Of a stretch of 64,000 nt of DNA, positions 22,776 to 35,747 are shown one piece after another. Made by a program: the position numbers and the translations under genes. The notes below the pieces were generated by a model, which saw only the letters and a program-made list of their open reading frames with translations, had not been told where the DNA came from and searched no databases. The stretch's first letter is position 1, and each line of letters begins with the position of its first letter. The stretch comes from Ailanthus altissimus (lineage: Eukaryota > Streptophyta > Magnoliopsida > Sapindales > Simaroubaceae): positions 19,492,501 to 19,556,500 of the forward strand of contig OX327684.1 in assembly GCA_946807835.1 (NCBI GenBank), in the 5' to 3' direction.

Positions 22776-23940
22776 GGAAATTAATTGGGTAGTCAGAATT
22801 ATACCCAGTGGTTTAGCGGGTAATAGTTTTACGATATTAGAATATTTAGATTTTAATATTTATAATACATATCGGTACTAATGATGTATTTTTACACCCT
22901 ATGATATAGGAGGTGTGCCGATAGCGAGTAGATCTCAGAATCCAGACCCAACTCAGGATTAGCGCACTTTTGTAAGTGGATAATTATATATATTTTATAT
23001 GTTTTTAATACAGCTAATTATGATTTAATTACGTGTTATCAGATTTAGTTATGATTTATTTTAGACAGAAAAATATTTATACTAGTTAGTATATTCAGAA
23101 ATGTTTTGGAATTTATTATAGTACAGTTTATAATTATATTCAGTACAGAAATAATTATTTCAGAATAATTATGGTCATGATATTATATTGTAGTAGTTTT
23201 TGAACCACCATATGCGTACCCTCCCCTTTAATGTAGTTGTTCTGCGCATGCGTTAGACCAGTTTAATGTGCTCTGCCCGAGCGATGTAACATTCTGCCGG
23301 GTTAGACCAGCTTAGATCCCCCGCTCTGCCTGTGCGTGAGTTACTCCGCCAGGTTAGACCAGATTTTCCCGGGTACAAGTTTGGTGTAGTTTTCAGTATA
23401 TATGTAGTACATGTTTCCAGAACTATGTTATATATATTCAGCCTGATAATAGATTTTATGATAGTTGCGCTTTCAGATTTTCAGATCCCAGCATGATGTT
23501 ATTCTTTTGTTTTAGCACAGATTTTATGACAGTTGATACTTTCAGTATAAGTTTATTAACTACTCAATACACAGTTTTATGATTATTTTATCATACGGAT
23601 TTATATGAGCACAATACGTATAAAGTATATGATATTTTCAGATTATGTCCACTCACTGAGCCACAAGCTTACCCTTTTTCCTATTTTCCCCAGGTTGTCA
23701 CAGGAATTTGTGCAGTGTGATACAGTTATCACATTTTGAGGTTGGGCCAACGTGCATAGCTGCATAAGTGTCTCAGTCTGTGTATTTGTATATGTTTTGT
23801 ATAGTGGAGCACAGGTGTACACTTTTTGTTGAAGCAGGTAGCCTCATTGTATCATATGTATGAGTAAAGAGTATGTTAGTCACATGTCATCGCAGGATCT
23901 ACCTCGATTCTCGAGGAGGGCTCGGGTCGGGTCCTGTCAT
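22776..23940 (+). mobile_element. Probable LTR-retrotransposon LTR or leader remnant
   Basis: The block has features common in plant gypsy LTRs: a TACCCTCCCC...GTTAGACCAG region, a CACTCACTGAGCCACAAGCTTACCC segment, and a right end GGGCTCGGGTCGGGTCCTGTCA. It includes a threefold GTTAGACCAG repeat (starts near 23,252, 23,301 and 23,353). No polyprotein lies on either side, so this would be a solo LTR. The class call rests on general resemblance only. Confidence 0.35.
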
Positions 23941-26890
23941 TATAAGTGTAGCACTACCTTATATATGTGGACAGATCTATAGTATCATATTATTGACACA
24001 TCTTACACAAGTTTTATACCATTAAATCAATGCACATTCAATGGCATAGATATAATCAAACTTGTATTATTAATGCAATGCAATTAATTCACATTTAAAT
24101 GGTTCAAATTACACATTCAATTATTCATATTAAATGTCAACACTAACTATGATTTTTCTCCACTCACTTAATCATCTCTTTTCTTTTTAACTCCATTTTT
24201 TTTTATAAATTTTATTATTTTTATTCAAACTCTTATCTAAATTTGAGAAGACGAAGGTTTAAGGAACTATTGTTTGAGGAAGGAAATTAATTAGACAATA
24301 AGTTTTTTTTTTAAAGAAAAATGATGGATGATGAAAAATAGTATAATGGGTAAGATGGATGCTTGGAAAGAAAATTAAGTTCTAAAATAAATAACCAATT
24401 TAAAATCTTAACAAAACCTTTTAGTTTTTAAGGAAGATGTTAGTTTTTCATATCTCTCTTGATCTTGGCTTGGGAGTAAAAGAGTAGGGTGTGATATTGA
24501 TGAAATTATCTAATTCAAAAGCCAAATAATGATATATGTGTTGAATTCTCTATGATTTAGTGTGTTTAACAATTAAAAATGGTTTATAGTATCTGTTTGG
24601 CGATAATTTTAGGCCATCTATATGGATTAGTGATAGATTAACATGTGACTTGTTGAAAGTAAGACTGAGTTTGCCATCAAGTTAGCCACTCAAATCTATA
24701 AGAAGAGAAAAACAAACTGGGCTCAATAAATAACTAAACTAATCAGAACTTTTCATTTAGACTATAGGGCATTTTAGGCCATGTCCACGTCTACCTAAGG
24801 GGGGATCTCAATAAAGCTATAAACTTGCTATGTTGGTGTATAAGTGGTAACCAAACAATTAAAATGAGATATCAATAAAATAGCTCAATAATCCATGTTA
24901 CCATTGAGCCCTCCACTTGTCATATCAGCTCACAAAAATCACACTAGATGATAGTTGTTAAGAGAATGATAAGAAGGCACAAAAGATAATGTAGCCTTGC
25001 AGAGCACTTAGTAGGGGACTACAGACAATTCTTCTTTATTGTAGATAATACTGCAAAAATTATCACCCACCTTACTACCTCATAAGAAATAAAATCACAT
25101 GGACAATCAATAAAGGACCTATTCTAAAGTGCTACATCATGTTGCCTTATCCACAGAAGGAACATATCAACACAAAATTACTAGGTGGCATTAAGTGTGG
25201 ACCACACATCACTAATATCCATTCTCTATGTGACATGTGTGAAAACCACTTTTAAGATAATGATACTTGCTGAGTAGGATATTTTGTATTACAAAAGGAA
25301 TATTCTCATACTCTAAGTATGTCACCTAGTAATTAATACATTACGCTCTTCTCTCTACTAAAATGTATCTAAGTGGCCTATTGAGCTCATACTAACCTCC
25401 ACTTTATAAGTTTCACTTTTTCCATTGAGAGAAAGAAGTTAATTATTCATTACTCTGCTTTTTCACATTTATCTCATTCTCCTTTCTTAAATAACTAGCT
25501 TCCTCTTTATTTTAATATTAAGGTTTGCCCTACAACTCACTTGACAACCTTCTATCATTTAATAGATCATTACGAATTACCCTTTATCTATATTAAGAAA
25601 ATATCTATCAAGGCACATGAAAATGGCTTCCCTAAGTCCAAAGAGGTAAAGAACATATAAAAACTAGATTTTAGGCTATTACTTTTATTATAATTTATGT
25701 CTTGTAACATCTCTTTTATATAATAGATTTTAATGATGAGTTCTACTCGTGAATGTAAGCCTTTAGGCTGAACCACATAAATTTATATGTTAGTTCTCTT
25801 TGTATTGCATTTCCTTATTAATTCTTTTCTAGATTATGTTTAACTTAAAAACTATAAGATTGCTATAAACATATAACTAATTCGGACCTTAACCTCATTT
25901 TTACTAAGTTAATAATATCAAAAATCCTTCTCTATACTAATATTGAGTTGTAAGTTCAGCCCAGTTAAGCTTTATTGAGTCCTGCTTTGTTATAATCACC
26001 TATAGACAGCTCCCTAACTTTAGTTCTGATTTAGGTCATCTTCTGATCATCCTGAGAAATCTAAATCTCCCCACCCTCATAAAATATATTTTAAGCTCTC
26101 TTCTACTCAGCTCTACACTCCTTAAGCACCTTTTTCGGCTTTAAACATGACCTTGGCAGCCGTTTCCAACCTAACTGAGCTAAGTTATCTTTTTTAAGTA
26201 GTCCTCCACTCATTATTCCTGAGCTTTGGCAACCTCTATTGAGATATTGCATTCCCTCATAAAAAAATCATCTCTTCTTTGAGCTCAAGAGATGGTTGGA
26301 CCTATAAATTTACAAATTTAAGCACAAATAGTATCTTTCATGAAAATGTTTTTGAGTCTCTATGGTTTTTTGTAAAAGCAATATACACTTTTACATGTTT
26401 TAATTTGTGAAAAAAAAAAGCTTTGTTCATAGTTGGCATAAGCAAAAAGTAAGTTTTCAAGTGTGGTCAATACTGCATTAAACTAATTAATAGTTTTGTT
26501 AGGATTATAAAGTTTGAAATGCATAATTTTATTTTATTATATCATTATATAAATACATTATATTCAAATATTTTGGGTGTTAAGTTTATATTTCAATTGA
26601 TATGGTATCTGATTTATCAATTATTGATTACCATATTATATTTAGTGTTGTATAATTATCATATTAATAATAACTAAAAAGTCAACAACTATCTGACAAG
26701 TGGTAGTCATTATATGTCCCCAACTTTGTAAGCCCAGCAGTGCTTTAAGTATATTCACATTTAATAAAACTCCCAAATAATTTTACTATTTTCATTAAGT
26801 TACCTTGTCTTTATTAGTAATTTTTTGAAGATACAAAAATAATTAATTTATTTATTAAGGAAATTTTTATAATTAATTTTTTTTCCCAAG
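23941..26890. other. Intergenic DNA, no gene recognised
   Basis: Three kilobases of AT-rich sequence with no frame above 62 codons and no recognised domain. The segment 25,260-25,450 (ATTACAAAAGGAATATTCTCATAC and onward) has the look of an LTR promoter/R region, but I could not find a partner copy in the window. Confidence 0.4.
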
Positions 26891-26894
26891 AAGT

Positions 26895-28515
26895 GGATGT
26901 AAATTTAAGGGATAAAGATATTTTTATTCCTGAAATTTGGCCTGTTACCCAATTTTGTTCCTCTTGTTTCAAATTATCTAGATCTGTCATTTTTTATTAG
27001 TTAATTGTTGTTTAAGATGACAGAAGAAGGGTAAAATAGTAACTCAATAGGAAGATTGACATGCAGACTGACACACAAGATGTCCTCATGGCCACATGTC
27101 AAGTTAATCTTTGCTTAGTAATAAAAGACAGATTTAAAAAGACACCTGGCACAATATAATAGGCTTAATAATTTAATATTTATTTTTAAAATTTTATATT
27201 AATATTATAATCAAAAAATATATTCATCATGTCACCTAATTTATTCTCTCTCCTCAACTCATCTTCTCCGATCACCACTCACTTCATCCTTCTAATTTTT
27301 GAAAAATTTATTGGGTGAATATTGAAATAAGAATAGATATTGATGAACAAAGAAAGAAGAAAAAAGGAAAATCTTAAATTAACAACCAAGAAATGTATAG
27401 TAAAACCTCTAATAACAACCTAAAATTTACTTTTACATTTTTAGTCTTGTTTTTTCTAATTAATTCGGTTGAAAAAAATCATAAATGCAGATGAGTTTTT
27501 CATCTCTTTTCTATTTCATTAAATTCTTGGTTGATTCCTTCCTTTTAAGCCTTATCAATGATCAATTGCTAATGGCCTATTGGTTCAACAAGTTCATATT
27601 CTTTTCGGTTTTGGACCCCTCTGTGCATATTTATACATAAACTACTCAAACAAATTTCTCTTTGCCTATGAACTAGTGGTAAGTTGATGATTGAATCTAA
27701 CTTGTTATTCATTTCAGTTCTCATCGACCAAAGGTTGCATTTTTTATAGCACGTAACCTTTTGTATTTTGTTTGTCTTTAGAAGCATAAAGCTTGGATGA
27801 TGCAACCATTGCATTGATTTGAATAAGGATGCATGAATTAATTTAAAAAATACTTTTCTATTGTGTTTGTGTTATGATGTCTAGTATATGATTAATTATG
27901 AAATTGCTATTTGATTGAAGAAAAGAAATGGATATTAGATTGAAGCAAATAAATAGGTTTTTGATGATGAAATGGGTATTTAATTTTGACACTTGTGAGT
28001 ATTTGGTAATTAAAAAAATAGAGGAAAATAAAGTAGAGGAAAGTGAGTAGTGCTAGAAGAATTGAGAAGAGAGAATATATTGTTTAGTACTAAGAAAGTA
28101 GAGAAAAATAAAGTGAAAGAAAATGAGTGGTGATGAAAGAGTTGAGGACAAAGAATATATTTATTATTATTAATATTTTATATTTTTTATTGATATAAAT
28201 TAATATACAAATTAAAAATATATATATTAAAATTTGGGTCTATCTGAGATTGTCACGTGTAATTTTTTATCAATAGCCAATCATAAATTGACACGTGAAC
28301 ATAATAAACACGTTAAGTAATTATCACATAAATTATAGTAAGGGCACAAATGTTATTGTACGAAAAAATGTACTTTTTCATCAGATTAAACGACAATTGA
28401 CTAACAAGAGGGACAAATTTAGGTAATTTAAAATAAGAGAGGCAAAATTGGATAACTAACCAAATTTTAGAGACAAAGATGTTCTTATTTTTAAAATTAA
28501 ACTGTGGATTCAAAT
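26895..28515. mobile_element. Long-TIR DNA transposon, non-autonomous (MULE-like)
   Basis: The two ends are inverted copies of each other over several hundred bp. The left arm runs AATTTGG...CCAATTTTGTTCCTCTTGTTTCAAATTA and the right arm, reversed, gives AATTTGG...CCAATTTTGCCTCTCTTATTTTAAATTA. Similarity resumes further in (ACTCATCTTCTCCGATCACCACTCAC against AACTCTTTCATCACCACTCA). Long terminal inverted repeats around a short core suggest a Mutator-like element. No transposase frame is present and target duplications were not resolved, so the ends are approximate. Confidence 0.6.
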
Positions 28516-28807
28516 TAGTCCACCATTATAAAAATAACATAATAACCTCTCTGTGAGCTTTTTGTGAGTGTTAAATTGAAATAGGAATGAGAAAATACTA
28601 AAAAGATCAAAATATTATTGTTAATAAGGGAAAAGGATAAATTTGCTTTATAGTTTTGGATTAATACCTAACTTTATCTCACGAATTTTAAAATAGACAA
28701 TTTTGTTTCAATCCATTAGCTTGTTATTATTTATTTTGAAAGTCGAATAGTAAAATCAGAATTCAATACAAAAATTTAACGTGGACTGACAAAGTGAGGT
28801 ACAAATA

Positions 28808-29435
28808 GGGGTGGCAATTCGTGTAAACGAATCGTGTTCGTGTCGTGTCACTATAGGGTATTAACAAATTTTTATTATATTCATTTACTAAACAAATCAG
28901 ACACTTAAACACAAATTCAATTTGTTTAATAAACGAATTACACGACACAATACGATTAGACACGTTTAAATAAATGAATCAAATTCAATTTGTTTACGAT
29001 TCGATTCGTTTATACAATTATACACGATTTGATTCGTTTATACGATTATACACGATTTGATTCGTTTAAAACACGTTTAAGTCACAAAATTATTATTATT
29101 TAATCAATTATTTTTATTTTTTATTTTATAATTTTATTTTTTTATAATTTAATTAAACGTGATTTAAACGAATAGATATACGAATATACACGAATATGAT
29201 TCGTTTATTAAACGTGATTTAAACAAATAAACACACGAATAGATACGAATATGATTCGTTTATTAAACGTGACTTAAACGAATAAACGAATCATATACCT
29301 CAAACACGTATTCAACATAATTAATAAATGAGTAACACGAATTCGACCAATTTATTAATCATATCAATTTTTTCTATCCATATTCACTTAAAACGTGTCA
29401 AATAATTGTGTCGTGACCCATTTTGCCACCCTAGA
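28808..29435. mobile_element. Small hAT-type element, 628 bp
   Basis: Perfect 8-bp target duplications TACAAATA flank it (28,800-28,807 and 29,436-29,443). The terminal inverted repeats are GGGGTGGCAA at the left and TTTTGCCACCC at the right. Inside, AAACGAATC and GATTCGTTTA motifs recur many times near both ends. The 8-bp duplication and GGGTGGCAA ends are typical of plant hAT non-autonomous elements. It has no coding capacity and would need a transposase from elsewhere. Confidence 0.88.
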
Positions 29436-29981
29436 TACAAATAGACATGCAACATGTTAATCTAATTAATAAAACTAAAAAAAAATTTAAACAAACACGT
29501 AATACATTATGATAAGTTTAAATATTAAATATTTATTTTTAATTTTAAACGCGTAGCACATTGTTTTTAACTCTATTTATTTTATAATTAAATAAATAAT
29601 AAAAATGTAAAAAATGCCTGCCATCATCATTAGCATGATGATTTAGCAATCAAAGGTATAATGCACATCTGTTGGCATGTCACACTAGAATGCAGGTGGT
29701 GGCCAATCAAGGCTTTAAATGTTTCCCAAATTTAAAAGGGGAGAAAACCATCCTCTGGTGAAGAATGACCTCAAAAAATGCAATAGAAAAAGAATTTAGA
29801 AAAAAATGGAAGACGAGGAATCAAAGCCTAATTCCCTCTCACATTTAGCAAAGAATTGAAAGCCCAAATGCCTCTCGAGAAAATTCATGACACCAGTTGT
29901 TGATTCGAACCATCCACCGTTGCGGCCTTGGGAGTAGCAGAAACTAGGAGGCGATGAGGATAACTCGATAATAGGGCGACT

Positions 29982-30158
29982 ATGGCCTACGTAACAGCTA
30001 GAACTGAACAACGTGATGATTGGTCTACTGAGGCCTCCTCCATTTCGGGAGGATTAAAACGGTATGATATTGGGGCACCAAAGTCGCTTGTAAAGTTGAG
30101 GAAAGAGGATGACGAGGAGGAGGCGGAGGACATTGTGCTCAAAGGTAACAAAAAATAG
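29982..30158 (+). pseudogene. Possible captured gene exon, 58 codons, unrecognised
   Basis: An ATG-started frame reads MAYVTARTEQRDDWSTEAS..., with an acidic stretch (KEDDEEEAEDIV) near its end, and a possible donor AAAG|GTAACA just before the stop. Composition is clearly less AT-rich than the surroundings, and upstream sequence from 29,740 is similar. It lies inside the long-TIR composite and immediately beside the LINE poly(A) end. It may be a host exon fragment captured by the element; no family was recognised. Confidence 0.3.
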
Positions 30159-30195
30159 TTCGGTTGCTATTTCTTATTTCTTAATTAGTTATTTA

Positions 30196-32804
30196 TTTTT
30201 TTTTTTTGAACTTTAAATATATATCTTTAAATGCAAATTAAGAGGAAAAATCCTCTAGTACAAAGTGTTCGAGTTGGGGTGGTACTTTCCTAAACCAAAT
30301 AGTTTCAGAACTCAAATTTTGAGTCAAGTGTGCCAGTTCATGGGCCACCCGATTGGTGGACCGATGAGAGAAATAGAAGGAGCAAAAATTGAAAGATGCA
30401 GCTAAAGTCTTAATTTCATACAATACCAAGCCAAGTTCAGAAAATGAATGGGGAACAGTATTGATGTCATGGATAACACCCGCAGCATCAGACGCAACCT
30501 CGATAGCAGCTAAACCCAACAGCCTAGCCAAGTGAAGACCTCGAAGTATTGTCATTGCTTCAAGGGTGGCCACTGGGGGTTTTACATTCATCGGGATAGA
30601 TGACGATGCCAAGATAGCCCCGTGATGGTCCCGCAAAATCACACCTAATCCCACCTTTGGGTGTTTTGAGGAGAGACTGGCGTCGGTATTAACTTTTATT
30701 AAACCCAGCCTAGGAGCCACCCAACTCATGCTTGGTTTACACTTGGTTTCAATCTTGCTTGTTACAGTGGACATTAACTCGTGCCAATAAAACTTGGACC
30801 AATTTGGCACATCCTTAACCTGCATTAGTTTCTTTTCCATAACAAATTGGTTTCTAACAAACCATAATCTCCAAAACATGATTAACAGCACCTCCAAATC
30901 CATTGTAGATAGGCACGCCTTGCATTCCATAAAAAGGTCTAGGATATTTGTATTATGGGAGATACAGATGCCTTTCAAAAAAGGGCAGGCCTGGCGTACC
31001 TTTTTTAGCGAGTCACAAAGCCATAGTGCGTGAATGGAGTTCTCAGCTCCTTTTGCACATCGGCAACAATGCTCATCAATAGGGACATGGTGTCTTTTAA
31101 GATTTACAGCAACCGGGATCCAACCATGAATAAGTCTCCAAATAAAGTGTTTGATTTTTGGGGGGATCTTTAGGCCCCACAACAGCTGCCACCAGGATTT
31201 GGATTCAGAATTTTCATTACTAGGAGATGCTTGGTTTGGAAAATAGGATAGCCAGTAACCACTCTTTATAGAGTATTTTCCATGTTTGTCAAAATGCCAC
31301 ATAACTGAATCAGTTTGCTGTTCCAAAGATAGAGAGCGCGGGATACTGAGTATTAGTTCATATTCTTCAACTAGAAAACAATCACGAACTAACTCACTGT
31401 TCCATGCCCTTGATGGGAGTAGTAGATCTGCCACTAGAGAGTGCTCTGGTAAGTGATGAGGGAAGGATGGTTTAAAAGAGAGGGGTCGTGGTAACCACTG
31501 GTCATGGTAAATTGATACAGCTGATCCATCACCAATACGCCAGCGGAGTCATTTTTTAAGTAGCTCTCTACCCCATAAAATAGATTTCCAAACCAGAGAG
31601 TCAGAATGTCTAGGAGGTACCTGTAGAAAAGATGAATTAGAAAAATAAATGCCTTGGAGAGTTCGCGCCACCAATGATTCCGGATTTGATATCACTCTCC
31701 ATCTTTGTTTAGCCAAGGTGGCTTGGTTAAAAGAGGCCAGATCCCTAAAACCCAAGCCACCTTCTTTTTTGTGGCGGCACAGCCTATCCCATGTACACCA
31801 GTGGATCTTTCTGGAACACTCATCACCTCCCCAAAAAAATCTGGTACACAGTCTCTGGATTTCCCTGGTTAGACTCTTTGGGAGTCTGAACAAATTCATA
31901 ACATAGGTCGGTATTGCTTGGATAACAGCTTTTAGAAGTGTTTCCCGACCCCTAGCAGAAAAAAGGTGCCTCTTCCAACCCTTCAGCTTATTCCATACTT
32001 TCTCCTTTACAGCAGCAAATAGATTCTGCTTGTTTTTACTAGTGACACAAGGGAGTCCCAAGTATTTAGAGTGGTGGGGGACTTGGACAACACCAAGATA
32101 TTGGGTGAGAATGGCAGCAACATCCCCAGAAATAGATTTTCCAAAACATACAGCAGATTTTTGGTAATTGATCAACTGTCCAGATGCATGCTCATAAGAG
32201 CACAAAATTTCTTTGATCAATGTGCAATTGGTTTGAGAGGCCCTTGTAAATATGAGGCTGTCGTCAGCAAAAAATAAATGGGAGATTATTGGTCCCATGT
32301 TCCCACATCTCAACCCCTGCAATCCTCGATGCTGTTCTGCAAACTTTAGAAGAGTGGAGAGGCCTTCCGTGCAAAATAGAAACAAATATGGGGACAAAGG
32401 GTCACCCTGGCGAAGGCCTCTTGAAGGAGAAAAAGATCTGTGTGGAATGCCATTAATAATAACAGAGTATGAAACAGAAGATATGCACCTGTGAATTATT
32501 TGGCACCACTTGTCAGAGAATCCCAGTCTCCTCATCATAGTAAGTAGGAAAGGCCATTCTACCCGATCGTAGGCTTTAGACATGTCCAATTTTAGAGCCA
32601 AATAATTTCCAGCAGAAAATTTATTGCGTTTTATAGCATGGAGACATTCGAATCCGATTATAGCATTGTCAGTGATTAGGCGACCGGGGACAAAAGCACT
32701 CTGGGTTTCGGATATTACCTCATTCATAACACTCCGCACTCTGTTGGCCAGTGCCCTTGAAATAATTTTGTACACCACATTACAAAGGCTGATCGGTCGA
32801 AATT
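30196..32804 (-). mobile_element. 5'-truncated LINE (non-LTR retrotransposon)
   Basis: On the minus strand a reverse transcriptase region is followed by a zinc-knuckle-like region, RNase H, a short 3' untranslated region and a poly(A) run (poly-T at 30,196-30,207). The reverse transcriptase frame begins abruptly inside the conserved FRPISLCN motif at about 32,804, the expected result of incomplete target-primed reverse transcription. Clear target duplications were not found. Confidence 0.85.
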
Positions 32805-32817
32805 TTAAAAATAACAT
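30238..32817 (-). pseudogene. LINE ORF2: reverse transcriptase, zf-RVT and RNase H
   Basis: One continuous minus-strand frame encodes the C-terminal two thirds of a plant LINE ORF2. The first part has FRPISLCNVVYK, SAFVPGRLI, KLDMSKAYDRVEW, the RQGDPLSPYLF motif and the FADDS catalytic box. A single TGA at 31,549-31,551 follows GRELLKK; the same frame continues as LRWRIGDGS, then the zf-RVT region (WQLLWGLKIPPKIKHFIWR, CCRCAKGAEN) and an RNase H domain of the RVT_3 type (IKVNTDASL, LEAMTILRGL, ASDAAGVI, RSTNRVAHELA) ending at 30,238. The endonuclease is missing. One stop and the truncation make it non-autonomous, but few other lesions are seen, so insertion looks fairly recent. Confidence 0.85.
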
Positions 32818-33299
32818 TTTAAAAGTAATTATTTAAAATTTAAATTTATAAATATGTCATGTGTCTTTTTTTTAATCTTTTTACTTTTATTAATAATCAT
32901 TTCATAATTAACACTTGGACATGACAAGTGCTGTTAAATGGTTAATAAGTGACTTTTTTTAAAAAAAATTTAAAGATTTTATTTTATTTTTTTGCTACAT
33001 ATTTATCAAAATTATGCCATTTAAATTTTAACGATTTTAACAAAAGTAAAAATATCATTATACAAACAAAATAAACTTTTCAGTCAAAACAAATTGTAAT
33101 AAGCTAACAGATTAGTATGAATGTATCCGTTTAAAAATTCGTAGGATAAAGTTGGTATTAACCCAAACTCGTGGTACAAGGATTTCATTTTCCATTCTTA
33201 ATAATGCTGATTTTAACCTTCAAAAAAATACCTGCCGATCTTGGCTCATTCATTACTATTTTTTTTGTTCACATGTTTGAAAACTTCTACAATTGTAAA

Positions 33300-35071
33300 A
33301 ACTAAAAAGAACGAGTCAAATGATTTATTAGAGAGGGATGAAATTTATTGGCTCCAGAGAGCAAGGGTTGATTGGTTAGCTTGGGGTTATAAGAATACTA
33401 AATTCTTTCATTGCAATGTCAATGGGCAACATGCAAAGCATGTTATTGCTGGTCTTTTTTCAGGAAATGGGGTATGGTTCACTGAGCCATAGGGTATTTC
33501 GCAGATTATTTCAAATTATGGGGTTTTTACTTCCTCTAATCCTCAAGTTAGTATGTTCACGAAGGTGTTTGATGGTTTAGAGTCCATAATTTCTTTGGCT
33601 TCGCAGGAGTTTTTGATTGCATCTTTTGCAGCAGATGAAGTAAGATAAGCAGCTTTCTCTATTGGGCCTTTTAAAGCTCTTAGACCAGACAGATATCATG
33701 CTATATTTTTCCAAAAATTTTAGGATGTTGGTATTGATGCTACAAGGTTTTGTTTGGAGATTTTAAATAAAGGTTGATCTTTGGGGAATATCAATCAAAC
33801 TAATTGTGCTGATCTCAAAGGTATCTTTGCCAAAGTGTGTCACGGAGTTTTGGCCAATAAGCTTGTGCAATATTCTCTATAAGGTGGTAGGGAAATGTAT
33901 GGCAATCTGAATGAAGTCTTTATTGCCAAATATTATCTCCCATTCATAAAGTGCATTTGTGCCTAACCGTTAAATCACAGACAACATAATCGCAGGATTT
34001 GAGTTGCTGCATTCTATGCGAAAAAAAAGGTTGGGAAAAAATGGTTCCCTAGATTTGAAGTTAGATATGAGTAAAGTATATGATCGGGTTAAATGAAATT
34101 TTTTTATGTTCTTGATGCAAAGATTTGGATTTAATAAGCAATGGAGACAGCTTGTTCTAAATTGCATTTCTTCTACAAGGTTTTCAATTTTTGATTAATG
34201 GAACTACAATAGATTCGGTTTGTCCATCTAGAGGGGCTACGCCAAAGTTGCCCTCTATCACCATATCTTTTTTTTTATAGCTGAAGGATTGTCTTTTCTT
34301 TTGCAAAAGGCAGAAGCTAATGGTGATTTATATGGTTTTGCTTGTACACGTAATGCGTCAAGGCTAGCTCACCTCTATTTTTATTTTATTTTTTACAGAT
34401 GATAATTTGGTTTTCTACAAAGCCACAATTATTGATTGTTTAACTATAAAATGGATATTGATAGTTTATGAAGCTGCTTTCGATCAGAAAATTAATTTTG
34501 ATAAATCTGCAGTAACTTTCAACCCATCGGTCTCTTTGTCAAATAGAGAAGCAATTCAAAATATTTTGAGCTTGGCCACAGTTTGTGTACGTGATAGATA
34601 TATTAGTCTTCCTATATTTATCGAGATTGAGAAAAATATTGCTTTTCAACACATCATTTGTAGAGTGTGGTGTGGGCTGCAGTTATGGAAGGGTAAATTC
34701 TTTTCAAGTAGTGGTAAGATGGTGCTAATTAAGGCTGTCATCTAGAATATCCCAACTTTTGGACTACGTCAGTCTTTTGGTCACCAGCCGCGGTTATTAA
34801 AAGAATTACTTGGTTAATTCAGTCTTTCTAGTGGGAGTCAAATGAAAGAAGACACATATTGCAGTGACTTCAATGGGATATGCTTTATCATCTTTAGCTG
34901 ATAGAGGATTGGGCTTTAAAAATCTGACAGATTTCAATTAGGCATTGGTGGCCAAGCAAAGGTGGAGGGTGCTTTCTTATCCCAATTCTGTGGCAAGCTA
35001 AATTTTAAAAGCTAAAGTATTTTTAGACTCCAATTTTTTCACTGCCTCATGTCATGAAGGTTACTCTTACC
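33300..35071 (+). mobile_element. Decayed LINE (A), first segment
   Basis: Plus-strand fragments of a plant LINE ORF2 with many stops and shifts. The start reads LLERDEIYWLQRARVDWL...NTKFFH, which is the segment preceding the reverse transcriptase. Reverse-transcriptase pieces follow, including NFDKSAVTF, LGFKNLTDFN and AKQRWRVLSYPNS. It ends at 35,071 in TTACC, the target duplication of the copia element inserted there; the LINE resumes at 44,698. Confidence 0.75.
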
Positions 35072-35457
35072 AGAAAGCATAACAGCAGATGGTTAACATG
35101 AGGCACTGAATACTTGCAGAATTGTGTAGAGCCAATATTAGTTCAATGCCAGCTCAGCAAGTTTGTTACGATTCATTAATTTTTTATTTAGTTAGTTAAA
35201 AGTTTTCCTGCCTTTTTTCAACAAACTCGGATTAAATCAATTTTTCAATTCAATTCTAAAGTCTTACTCACTATAAGCCTTATAATCATTACTTGATATA
35301 GCCTTGTAATTATTACTTGATATACTGGTAAAAACACATTCTAATGTGTAGTGAGATTCTCATCAATTCACTTCCCTCTGTTTTTCTTTTTGATAAGTTT
35401 TGTTTGTTTCATTTTCTTGGAAAATTTCTTTACAAAGCTTAATCTAAAATTCTGTCT
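35072..35457 (+). repeat. 5' LTR of the copia element
   Basis: 386 bp from AGAAAGCATAACAGC to TTCTGTCT. It is similar along its whole length to 44,296-44,697. The termini are AGA...TCT, not the usual TG...CA. The 3' LTR carries an additional duplication of about 45 bp containing GCCAGCTTAGCAAGTTTATT. Confidence 0.88.
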
Positions 35458-35469
35458 TAGTATCAAGCC
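35458..35469 (+). other. Primer binding site (tRNA-iMet type)
   Basis: TAGTATCAAGCC directly abuts the 5' LTR and resembles the usual plant site TGGTATCAGAGCC, with a substitution and a small deletion. Its position confirms the LTR end at 35,457. Confidence 0.75.
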
Positions 35470-35470
35470 A

Positions 35471-35747
35471 ATGACTAGCTCTTCTGCCTCAGATCATGTT
35501 CAACTCAAATCTGAACACTTGGATGAATTCTCTTTCGATCTCATAGTAACAGTTTTAGTTTTACGAATCCCGTAAAACTTGACAATAATAATTACCTTCT
35601 TTGAAAATTACAAATCTTAGCATGTGCCTGAGGGAACGAATTGGAAGATTTAATTATCGGAGAAAGACCATGTCCAAATTGAAGCTTAGAATTTGAGAAT
35701 GAAGGACAAACTCATGATCTGTTAGTAGTATTAATAATGGAGCAAAT
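35471..35747 (+). pseudogene. Copia gag, first segment
   Basis: ATG 35471, just after the primer site, starts MTSSSASDHVQ and a decayed gag frame that continues with stops to the insertion point of the reversed-family LTR at 35,748. Gag resumes at 37,869. Confidence 0.55.

Larger units (their letters stand above)
28625..33195. mobile_element. Composite long-TIR element hosting hAT and LINE insertions
   Basis: Positions 28,640-28,760 and 33,060-33,190 are inverted repeats of each other: TTTTGGATTAATACCTAACTTTATC on the left against GTTTGGGTTAATACCAACTTTATC from the right end reversed, then ACGAATTTT and TTAGCTT-TTA blocks. The enclosed 4.5 kb contains the hAT element at 28,808 and the truncated LINE at 30,196, plus a GC-richer piece (29,740-30,160) that looks like host coding sequence. 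This arrangement fits a Pack-MULE-type element later hit by two other transposons. Confidence 0.5.

Noticed and set aside
22510..22792. Lys/Glu-rich open frames of 83-88 codons
   Set aside because: Translation of a nearly pure A/G tract in two frames at once; no start context or conservation signal.
30196..32817. Target-site duplication for the truncated LINE (AATTAGTTATTTA against AAGTAATTATTTA)
   Set aside because: The match is imperfect and in AT-rich sequence; it could be chance, so the duplication was not claimed.
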